From: CAKUIA01 sp044433115
GTDB lineage: Bacteria; Verrucomicrobiota; Verrucomicrobiia; Opitutales; Intestinicryptomonadaceae
Assembly (NCBI GenBank): GCA_044433115.1
Contig: JAWXTY010000044.1
Location: 1 to 7,356 of the forward strand
Direction of reading: 5' to 3'
Length of the DNA: 7,356 bases
In this document: piece after piece, positions 1 to 5,401 of the stretch
How the letters are laid out: each line of letters starts with the position of its first letter
Numbering within the stretch: position 1 is the stretch's first letter
Translations under genes and position numbers: made by a program
Notes under the pieces: generated by a model
The model's database searches: none
What the model was told of the DNA's origin: nothing
Seen by the model: the letters and a program-made list of their open reading frames with translations, nothing else

Positions 1-1
1 C

Positions 2-184
2 ACAAAGTCCTTATCTGCAATATGTCGCCCTCTAAAACTAGATTTCATCGAGCATATAATAATCGCCAAAGGCAAATATTTTTCCTTTAGAAATAACAAC
101 TACATAAACATACTCTACGACTCTAGCATAAACCCTGACAAAAACGCAAAAGTCTCCGAACTCAAGAAAACCCTTAAGCCTTAA
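2..184 (+). CDS. C-terminal 60 residues of an unrecognised protein (cut by window edge)
   Basis: The second forward frame is open from the window edge to a TAA at 182-184, giving 60 residues that end in SELKKTLKP. The composition is Lys/Asn/Ile-rich and soluble-looking (KLDFIEHIIIAKGKYFSFR, then NNNYINILYDSSI), with no membrane segment and no motif I recognise. An uninterrupted frame of this length in AT-rich DNA is suggestive but not proof of a gene. A polar C-terminal tail after a beta-rich stretch would suit many enzymes, so I assign no function. The gene points towards the CRISPR array, with about 170 bases between its stop and the first repeat remnant. The next feature downstream is the hairpin at 218-246. 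Confidence 0.4.
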   Translation, partial: TKSLSAICRPLKLDFIEHIIIAKGKYFSFRNNNYINILYDSSINPDKNAKVSELKKTLKP

Positions 185-217
185 AGTTTAAAGAGCGTGT
201 AATATTTTCAAACCAAA

Positions 218-246
218 AGCGAGAGAACTTCTATTGTCCTCTCGCT
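218..246. terminator. GC-containing hairpin, possible transcription terminator
   Basis: AGCGAGAG (218-225) pairs with CTCTCGCT (239-246). One A-C mismatch and two further pairs close on a 7-nt loop. On the plus strand the stem is followed by AGGGGGCAAT with no T-run. On the minus strand it is followed by TTTTGGTTTGAAAAT, so as an intrinsic terminator it fits leftward transcription better. It could end stray antisense transcription through the array, or simply follow the gene ending at 184. The stem is seen directly; the function is inferred. Confidence 0.4.
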
Positions 247-254
247 AGGGGGCA

Positions 255-377
255 ATGCAAATTATTCTTTCCATAAACACTTATGAAAAAGCAAGCGAGT
301 CGGATTTTGTATTGATAGAAAAAGAAGTAAAAGATGGAATTAATAAAAAAATTCAATATGGATTAGTAAAAAAATGA
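255..377 (+). CDS. Doubtful 40-residue ORF running into the degenerate CRISPR repeat
   Basis: ATG at 255 opens 40 codons that begin MQIILSINTYEKASESDF and end in YGLVKK. The peptide is charged and lysine-rich. An AGGGGG stretch (247-252) lies upstream but only 2 nt from the ATG, too close for a good ribosome binding site. An in-frame TAG at 246-248 rules out an upstream extension. The TGA stop (375-377) lies inside the conserved 3' half of the leftmost, degenerate repeat, so the repeat supplies the end of this frame. It may be a chance ORF or the fossil of a gene that replaced the old end of the array. I recognise no family. Confidence 0.2.
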   Translation: MQIILSINTYEKASESDFVLIEKEVKDGINKKIQYGLVKK

Positions 378-654
378 TCTTTGACAGAATCAATCATAAT
401 GTTTTTGATTATTATTTGCCGTTTTGACTTTACAACAAAATGATCTTTGACAGAATGAATAGAACAAACATAGTAATCACAAAATTGTTTTGACTTTACA
501 ACAAAATGATCTTTGACAGAATTCATAACGCTATCAGCTGGCTTAATTGGAGGTTTTGACTTTACAACAAAATGATCTTTGACAGAATATGTGGTTTTGC
601 AAGGAGCAAATGATGCAAGTTTTGACTTTACAACAAAATGATCTTTGACAGAAT
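355..654 (+). CRISPR. Type II-C CRISPR array: four intact repeats, one degenerate repeat, four 30-nt spacers
   Basis: Four identical 36-nt repeats lie at 421-456, 487-522, 553-588 and 619-654. Each starts GTTTTGACTTTACAAC and ends TGATCTTTGACAGAAT. Spacers, all exactly 30 nt, are at 391-420, 457-486, 523-552 and 589-618. A fifth unit at 355-390 keeps only its last 20 nt intact (371-390); in its first 16 positions about half the bases differ. The crRNA-sense strand is plus: type II repeats typically begin with GTTTT or GTTGT on the crRNA strand, and the tracrRNA anti-repeat and its terminator lie on the plus strand downstream. Each spacer is therefore followed by an intact repeat, so all four could give functional crRNAs. 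The degenerate left end suggests the old end is on the left and new spacers enter on the tracrRNA side. I saw no match of a spacer elsewhere in the window. Confidence 0.97.
382..390 (+). promoter_or_regulatory. Putative extended -10 promoter at the 3' end of each repeat (first copy)
   Basis: Every repeat ends in TGACAGAAT, here at 382-390 and again at 448-456, 514-522, 580-588 and 646-654. The Neisseria meningitidis and Campylobacter jejuni II-C repeats end TGCTACAAT and TGGTAAAAT (from memory), and these act as extended -10 elements that start each crRNA inside the following spacer. The copies here fit the shared pattern TGNNANAAT at the same place, although CAGAAT matches the TATAAT consensus at only 4 of 6 positions. 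The degenerate first repeat keeps exactly this half. Promoter activity is inferred. Confidence 0.5.
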
Positions 655-693
655 AGTATTGACAGATACTTCTGAATCTGAGATTCTTAGATA
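655..693 (+). promoter_or_regulatory. Array-flanking segment with two inverted repeats; leader-like or tracrRNA promoter region
   Basis: Directly after the last repeat, AGTAT (655-659) and ATACT (666-670) form a short inverted repeat. It surrounds TTGACAGATA (659-668), a near copy of the repeat's own 3' end TTGACAGAAT. A second palindrome follows, GAATCT (674-679), G, AGATTC (681-686). TTGACA at 659-664 is a perfect -35 hexamer, but 16-18 nt downstream there is only GATTCT or ATTCTT, a poor -10. The segment may be the integration-side leader, a processing element in the precursor, or part of a tracrRNA promoter; the sequence does not decide. Confidence 0.35.
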
Positions 694-781
694 AATTTTT
701 AATAAAATTGTTGTAAAGTCTTAACTAATTTTATGCAATTAAATGCTCTACATAGTACCTTTTAATTGCATATATTTTTTT
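683..781 (+). ncRNA. tracrRNA
   Basis: TTGTTGTAAAGTC (708-720) is the perfect reverse complement of repeat positions 6-18. The next bases, TTAAC (721-725), give two U-U mismatches and then three more pairs with the repeat's first bases. That is the usual lower stem, bulge and upper stem of a crRNA:tracrRNA duplex. Downstream comes a 12-bp hairpin and a T-run, as expected for a tracrRNA 3' end on the plus strand. The 5' end is uncertain: ATTCT at 683-687 matches the far end of the anti-repeat, transcription from the last repeat's -10 would start near 661, and a short processed form might begin near 700. The gene lies between the array and cas2, 3' to 3' with the cas operon. Its partner is Cas9, and host RNase III would be expected to process the duplex. 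Confidence 0.88.
732..781 (+). terminator. AT-rich intrinsic terminator and 3' hairpin of the tracrRNA
   Basis: TATGCAATTAAA (732-743) pairs perfectly with TTTAATTGCATA (761-772) around a 17-nt loop, and seven T residues follow at 775-781. Only two of the twelve pairs are G-C, unusually weak for an intrinsic terminator, so the hairpin is probably also a Cas9-binding element. On the minus strand no T-run follows, so it is not an obvious terminator for the cas operon, whose last stop codon is at 787-789. Confidence 0.8.
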
Positions 782-786
782 ATTTA

Positions 787-1170
787 TTACCAAAATTCTA
801 TTTGTTCTGGCACGTTTTCTACTTTCTTTTGCTTCTTATTTGGCATTGAGAGTAATTTTGTTTGTGCCCATTGTTTATCTGTAAAAAATAGCAATCGCAC
901 ATTCCCTGTCTTTGGGGCAAAAAGGCTAACTCTTTTATAATGCTTTTCTAGTCGCTCTAAACTTACGCAAGGTCTCGCATAGACAGAAAATTGTATCATC
1001 ATAAATCCATCATCTAAAAGTGATTTCCTAAAGCGAGTCGCCTCTCGACGTTCTTCGTCTAGGCCCACAGGTAAATCAAACATTGCCATTAGCCAACCCA
1101 TTCTAAATGCACTCACTTTCTTTGCTTTACTAAAGTCATTTCTAAATTGTCGTTTAAGTTTGGTATCCAT
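787..1170 (-). CDS. cas2: CRISPR-associated endonuclease Cas2 (type II-C)
   Basis: Cas2 is the structural partner of Cas1 in the spacer integrase. The core WLMAMFDLPVG with the conserved Asp (D32 in the longest frame), TRFRKSLLDDGF, QFSVYAR, and the C-terminal PEQIEFW are typical of II-C Cas2. The longest frame is 127 residues and overlaps cas1 by 58 bases. Its ATG (1168-1170) has AAGGAG at 1183-1188, 12 nt away, a rather long gap. A GTG at 1114-1116 overlaps the cas1 TGA as GTGA and would give a 109-residue protein starting (M)SAFRMGW, the usual length, with translational coupling. An ATG at 1099-1101 is possible but would remove the SAFR segment that relatives keep. I give the longest frame but think the GTG start equally or more likely. 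It is the last gene of the cas9-cas1-cas2 operon and ends just 6 nt from the tracrRNA T-run. Confidence 0.93.
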   Translation of the reverse strand: MDTKLKRQFRNDFSKAKKVSAFRMGWLMAMFDLPVGLDEERREATRFRKSLLDDGFMMIQFSVYARPCVSLERLEKHYKRVSLFAPKTGNVRLLFFTDKQWAQTKLLSMPNKKQKKVENVPEQIEFW

Positions 1171-2048
1171 AATTCGCTCGCACTCCTTTTTCTATACGCA
1201 TTTGCTAAGCTTCTTGCACTAAAATCTATACAATCCATTAGCTTTACACTGCCCTGCCCTTTCCTTAATCGAAATTCCCTAAGATGTATACCTACGAATT
1301 TCGCCCAAGCTCTAATATTACTAAAGCCATTTTCGCCTACATACTTATACAAAAGCAAGTCGACACAAGCCCTGTAAGGCTCTATTAAATCGTAAACTAA
1401 GGGCGTGTTTTTATAATAAGTTTTATGATTTACCCCTAAAAGAGGATTTAATCCTGCAATTATAATTGCCCTATGTACCAAAGCACCAAGAACTCCATAT
1501 CCATAATTTAGCATTAGGTTAGTTGGACTTGAGTCTGCATCTCTTTCTCTAATTTGCCCATATTCGCCCATAGATGGAAAATATTCACTCCAATATTCCC
1601 TTGCAGCCCAAGCCTCGTTCAAAGCCCTTCGCTTATTCGAGAATATACCCTCTAATCGTTCGTATTTTGCCCCTATATATTTTAATACAGCAATATTATT
1701 TTCGACTTTCGCTCTCAATAATTTTGCCCACAAAAAATCGCTAAGCGACTTAATCTGCTTAGATTGATTTAGCACCACAAGGGCGTCATAAGTTCTACTT
1801 AAAGAGGCAGTAATACCTACTGGCTTGAAATTTTTGCAGTGCAAAATTATAGTATCATTATCGCACAATGTAGCTATCAAAGATGCACTAAGAGACACAG
1901 CCTCGCTAAGAAGCACCACTGCACGCAAATCTTCAATAGCAATACGCCCAAATTCCTTAAAATCCTTTTTGCAAACAAGAAAAGCTCTATCTTTAGAAAG
2001 CTTAACCCCTTGCTCAAATATATGCAATACATGGTAGCTCATACGCAT
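1113..2048 (-). CDS. cas1: CRISPR-associated endonuclease Cas1 (type II-C)
   Basis: Cas1 is the metal-dependent integrase that, with Cas2, inserts new spacers at the array. At 311 residues it is normal length. The N-terminal beta domain carries LSKDRAFLVC and VSLSASLIATLCDND. The helical catalytic domain has E145 in NEAWAAREYW, H208 in LGVNHKTYY and D220/E223 in YDLIEPYR, the expected Glu-His-acid set, so it should be active. The C-terminal LMDCIDFSARSLANAYR is also typical. It starts 32 nt after the cas9 stop. No strong Shine-Dalgarno is visible before ATG 2046-2048 or before the second Met (2040-2042), whose MSYHVLHIF is closer to the start of relatives. The 3' end overlaps cas2, indicating coupled expression. 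No csn2 or cas4 is nearby, consistent with subtype II-C. Confidence 0.97.
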   Translation of the reverse strand: MRMSYHVLHIFEQGVKLSKDRAFLVCKKDFKEFGRIAIEDLRAVVLLSEAVSLSASLIATLCDNDTIILHCKNFKPVGITASLSRTYDALVVLNQSKQIKSLSDFLWAKLLRAKVENNIAVLKYIGAKYERLEGIFSNKRRALNEAWAAREYWSEYFPSMGEYGQIRERDADSSPTNLMLNYGYGVLGALVHRAIIIAGLNPLLGVNHKTYYKNTPLVYDLIEPYRACVDLLLYKYVGENGFSNIRAWAKFVGIHLREFRLRKGQGSVKLMDCIDFSARSLANAYRKRSASELWIPNLNDNLEMTLVKQRK

Positions 2049-2080
2049 AAGCTACTATATATTAGTGCATAATGTCAATA

Positions 2081-5000
2081 CTATACTTTTTCTATTCCAG
2101 CTTTCATCAAATTATTAATCATAATTTTTCGCTCTTGACTACCATCTATAGACAATAAGACTATAGCATTATTCGAAGGGATAGCTGTCTTTAAATTACA
2201 AATACCTTTTTGCCAAAATACATTTTCACCCTTAGCATCGTAAACATCATTAAGGATATTCAAATTCATTCCAACCCTATAAGATTGAGGCTTAAAAGTG
2301 TCGTCGAAATCATCTCTAAGCTTCAAAGAATCTATAACCTTTTTGAAAGACTGATGGGCGTATACAGCAAGCATATTATATTTGCCCTTTTTGTTCCTCC
2401 AAACCAAAGCTGCCTTATTTGAGCTACCTTTTACGTACATACCAGAGCCATCTTTAGAAAGTTCAGCATACTCCTCTGTAGACCCAACATAAGAACGCAC
2501 CTTAACAATCCTTGCCCCAAACTTGCCATTTTTAGCAGGCAAACGTAAATCTTTTACAAACTCCAGCCAATCTTCTTCATTCGGATATTGCTCCGAAAAT
2601 TTTTCAAGGATTGCTCTGATTTGTGGGCTAAGTACCTTCTTTGTAGCCTTAATTAAAGACTCTAAAGAATATGCTTTTTTATTGATACCTACAGCCTTAT
2701 AAGCAAGCTCCTTTAACTCTTTCTTAAGAACAATAGCTTCCTTTCCTTCAACATTCGCTTTGCCGTATATAGTTTGCTCTAGTTTAGGTTTCGCTTGACA
2801 AATTCTAGTAGGAACTACAGTCGCTAAATGTTGTCTAAAAAATTCTTTCGGATTAGTCCCTATAAATTCAGGCAAAGTTATATCGCCCTTCCTTTGCTTT
2901 ATGAGAGGGCTAATAGCCAAAACCATAGCATCTAGGGCATGGTGTTTTTTATTTGCCCTATTCTTCTTTTCTAACTTTTCGTTTATATCCAAAAAGTCAG
3001 TGTAAGTACTATCTGCCTTTTGCTCAATATTCTCTGCAAGCAATTCAGTCAAATTAAACTTATTCCTAATCACTGCAGTTTGAGCTCCGTGAACTACCCT
3101 TACTTGCCTTTCGCCCTTTTGTCCTGATAGAGAAAAACCAAAATTCAAGCAAACTATAGTTTGTGCAAGCTTTGCAATCCAAGCAGTTTCGGCTAATGTT
3201 GTATATTTTTCTACAAGCTCTTTTGCATTTGAACTCGTCAATAATGCCACTCTCTTTTTACCTAAAGTATTATACATACCCTCAACTCTTTGCAAATAAG
3301 CATTCCATTTGTCAGTATTTTTAAGCCACTCATACGGAGTCAACTCGCCTTTTTCTAAGTTTGTAGATTTTTTACATATTACATAGTTGTAAATAGAGTC
3401 GGGACCTCCCTGAGTTCTCGGTACTATATGCTCAATCTCGTATTCTGCTATATTAGAAGGGATAAGAGCTTCGCCAGTATAAACGCAATATCCATTTTGA
3501 TTTTTTAATAACTCATATTTAAGCAAAGCTCTACCACCTTTAATGCCACTTTCGTCGAGTTCTTTTGCACATTCTTTTCGCTTTTTCCTACGTAAATTTT
3601 GTGCCTCAATTAAAGCCTTTTTTGCCTTATCTCCCAAAAAATCGTCTCTAATAAATTCAAGAACTACAATATCTGGCTTTGAATATAAAGACTCTAATGC
3701 CATTAATCTTTCATAAAACAAATTAAGCCTATGACGTACAATAGGGTCTTTTTGTCTGCCTATAAGTTCTAGTATATGTAAGCGACGCTCAGCTTGAGAT
3801 AAGCTAGATATATCCTCTGCTATATGCGTTTTAAGGTTAGGCAAATATATCTTTGCCCAAGGAATATCACCCATTCGCTTAATGAAGTCTAAATCGCTTT
3901 TTAATATGCCCTTTTTAGGGTCAGTATTATTAATACAAGCAATCTCTTTTGCATAAAAGTCCGATGGATTTTCGCCTGACATAATCAACTTTAAGAGCAT
4001 ACACATAGCTAACCTACAAAAAGAAGCCCTACCACTCATCCTAGGCTCTTGCACTTCTAATTGATTAGGCAAAGGAAGGGCATTTATCTTATCTAAAAAC
4101 TTCTTCCATTGAGTTTTTGTAAATTTATACCTGTTTACCCTGCCCACTTGCATCGCATAGATAAATTCTTCATAATCAAGACTTTGACTTGAATTAAAAT
4201 CCATTCGTTCAAAACGCATATTCAATAAATTCATAGCCAAAACAAGCTCGTAATGCAATAAATCATTTTCACCCAAAGGCTCTTTATTTTTACTTGGCAA
4301 GGCTTTTATCTTGCATACATTAAAGCGTGGCATTAAACAACATTTTTCAATAATCCTATTATCAAAACGAGGTATTTTTTGCCCCAATGCTCCATTCCAA
4401 TCCGAAATAGCACCCCTCTTTAAATTAAACTCCTTTCGCTTAGCAGGATAAAAAGAAGCATAAGCAGACTCTGCAGGTCCATAGAGCAAATACATAGCCT
4501 TATTAGTCAATTCAGGATATTGAAGACTTGCCATTTCCACCAACTTTACAAATTCTTTTTCCACGTCCTCTCTTGGAACAGTATAACCACTTGCCCTACC
4601 TGCATTATGGTCTATACGTATAGCAACTTCTCTTGGGTTTTCTGGATTCCACAAACCCATTTTATAAGCTTTAAAGAAGCAAGGGTAAGCATAATTTTCA
4701 TCTTGAATAAGATTGCTAAATTCCTTTTTAAATTCACTTAACTTTTCAAACTCTTCTTTTGAGTCGTCTTTAGAATTTGATTTTGCACTATCATCGCCTA
4801 TCCCAGATTTCCAAACAACATTAGCATCATAACCTCTAAGTTGTATAGCAGAATTTAAAGCTTTATATACCTGCCAAGATTCTAATTTTTCACCCAAAAT
4901 CAACTTTGCACGCAAAGCGATACTATTGTAACATATAGAACTAGACGAGTCGGAAAATTCTTGTTCAAGCCTTTTGTCAGCGAGTTGTACTATTTTCCAC

Positions 5001-5272
5001 TCTCCAGCTTGTTTTTGGGTTATTTTTCGCTTCAATACCTCTATACCCAATTTTTCCAACTCTGAATCTAACCAAGATTCTCTAGCCTTGTGAGCTTGAC
5101 GAGTTCGCATTTGCCTTCTTCTTTCACTAGCTTCATTTATTGCTGCAAATTTCTCATCTATAAGATTTGATTTTATGTGCAAAAATCTATCATTTTTCAA
5201 AACTGCTTCACCTATAGAAGAAGTACCCAAATCAAAAGCCCAAATATTAGAAAAAGTATTCATAATTCTCAT
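2081..5272 (-). CDS. cas9: RNA-guided endonuclease Cas9 (compact type II-C)
   Basis: Cas9 uses the crRNA:tracrRNA duplex to find and cut double-stranded DNA. At 1063 residues it has II-C size. RuvC-I is WAFDLGTSSIGEAV with D14. The arginine-rich bridge helix is at about 48-72, and REC follows to about 500. RuvC-II is IVVLEFIRDD with E539. HNH is YEIEHIVPRTQGGPDSIYN with H615, N629 and N638. RuvC-III is HHALDAMVLA with H777 and D781. The WED and PAM-interacting region fills about 850-1063. Both nuclease centres look intact. Two details are less common: IGEAV replaces the usual IGWAV, and Glu614 stands where SpCas9 has Asp839, a variant I recall in other compact Cas9s. The real start may be the second Met (5261-5263, MNTFSNIW), because the promoter -10 overlaps the first ATG. 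It heads the operon, 32 nt before cas1. The PAM cannot be read from the sequence. Confidence 0.98.
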   Translation of the reverse strand: MRIMNTFSNIWAFDLGTSSIGEAVLKNDRFLHIKSNLIDEKFAAINEASERRRQMRTRQAHKARESWLDSELEKLGIEVLKRKITQKQAGEWKIVQLADKRLEQEFSDSSSSICYNSIALRAKLILGEKLESWQVYKALNSAIQLRGYDANVVWKSGIGDDSAKSNSKDDSKEEFEKLSEFKKEFSNLIQDENYAYPCFFKAYKMGLWNPENPREVAIRIDHNAGRASGYTVPREDVEKEFVKLVEMASLQYPELTNKAMYLLYGPAESAYASFYPAKRKEFNLKRGAISDWNGALGQKIPRFDNRIIEKCCLMPRFNVCKIKALPSKNKEPLGENDLLHYELVLAMNLLNMRFERMDFNSSQSLDYEEFIYAMQVGRVNRYKFTKTQWKKFLDKINALPLPNQLEVQEPRMSGRASFCRLAMCMLLKLIMSGENPSDFYAKEIACINNTDPKKGILKSDLDFIKRMGDIPWAKIYLPNLKTHIAEDISSLSQAERRLHILELIGRQKDPIVRHRLNLFYERLMALESLYSKPDIVVLEFIRDDFLGDKAKKALIEAQNLRRKKRKECAKELDESGIKGGRALLKYELLKNQNGYCVYTGEALIPSNIAEYEIEHIVPRTQGGPDSIYNYVICKKSTNLEKGELTPYEWLKNTDKWNAYLQRVEGMYNTLGKKRVALLTSSNAKELVEKYTTLAETAWIAKLAQTIVCLNFGFSLSGQKGERQVRVVHGAQTAVIRNKFNLTELLAENIEQKADSTYTDFLDINEKLEKKNRANKKHHALDAMVLAISPLIKQRKGDITLPEFIGTNPKEFFRQHLATVVPTRICQAKPKLEQTIYGKANVEGKEAIVLKKELKELAYKAVGINKKAYSLESLIKATKKVLSPQIRAILEKFSEQYPNEEDWLEFVKDLRLPAKNGKFGARIVKVRSYVGSTEEYAELSKDGSGMYVKGSSNKAALVWRNKKGKYNMLAVYAHQSFKKVIDSLKLRDDFDDTFKPQSYRVGMNLNILNDVYDAKGENVFWQKGICNLKTAIPSNNAIVLLSIDGSQERKIMINNLMKAGIEKV

Positions 5273-5298
5273 TATCTACAAACTCACAATTTAGTCAA
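5271..5298 (-). promoter_or_regulatory. Candidate promoter of the cas9-cas1-cas2 operon
   Basis: On the minus strand TTGACT (5293-5298, 5 of 6 to the -35 consensus) is followed after 16 nt by GATAAT (5271-5276, 5 of 6 to the -10). The predicted start is near 5264, after the first ATG (5270-5272) and one base before the second (5261-5263). If real, the cas9 mRNA would be practically leaderless. The upstream DNA (5299-5340) is very AT-rich, including a long A/T run, which could serve as an UP-type element. The elements are seen; activity is inferred. Confidence 0.45.
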
Positions 5299-5401
5299 TC
5301 AATATATTAAAAAATATACCAAAGCCCCTTTTCTAAAAATGCTAGAAAGAGACATATCCCTAGCAAAAAATCCATTCACCTTTGAAGGCTAAACATAATC
5401 G

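Noticed and set aside
325..354. A further spacer (spacer 0) to the left of the degenerate repeat
   Set aside because: The repeat half that should follow it and pair with tracrRNA is lost, so it could not give a working crRNA. No repeat is seen upstream near 289-324.
645..650. TTGACA near the end of every repeat as a -35 box with a -10 inside the following spacer
   Set aside because: It would need a -10 at a fixed place in unrelated spacers, and none is seen about 17 nt downstream. The repeat-end TGACAGAAT acting as an extended -10 is a more consistent reading.
732..772. The tracrRNA hairpin as a bidirectional terminator for the cas operon
   Set aside because: On the minus strand the stem is followed by AAAATTAGTTAAG with no T-run.
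743..940. 65-codon plus-strand ORF across the tracrRNA terminator and cas2
   Set aside because: It begins inside the tracrRNA hairpin and runs antisense to cas2; its aromatic-rich composition is typical of a shadow frame.
2049..2080. TTGACA (2073-2078, minus strand) in the cas9-cas1 gap as an internal promoter for cas1
   Set aside because: The AT-rich TATATA-like sequence after it is only about 11-13 nt away, not 16-18, so it is probably a chance match. cas1 is best explained by the operon transcript.
2081..5272. Subtype II-A or II-B assignment
   Set aside because: No csn2 or cas4 is present, Cas9 is compact, and the order cas9-cas1-cas2 with embedded repeat promoters fits II-C.
2081..5272. 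Glu614 in place of Asp in the HNH motif as a sign of a dead nuclease
   Set aside because: Glu at this place also occurs in other compact Cas9 and HNH proteins I recall, and the general-base His615 plus the two Asn are present.
5177..5392. 71-codon plus-strand ORF over the cas9 start, ending MLERDISLAKNPFTFEG
   Set aside because: The first part is antisense to cas9. The tail is in the same frame as the first Fic-like fragment but separated from it by two stops, and I could not match it to a family, so it is not called as part of that gene.
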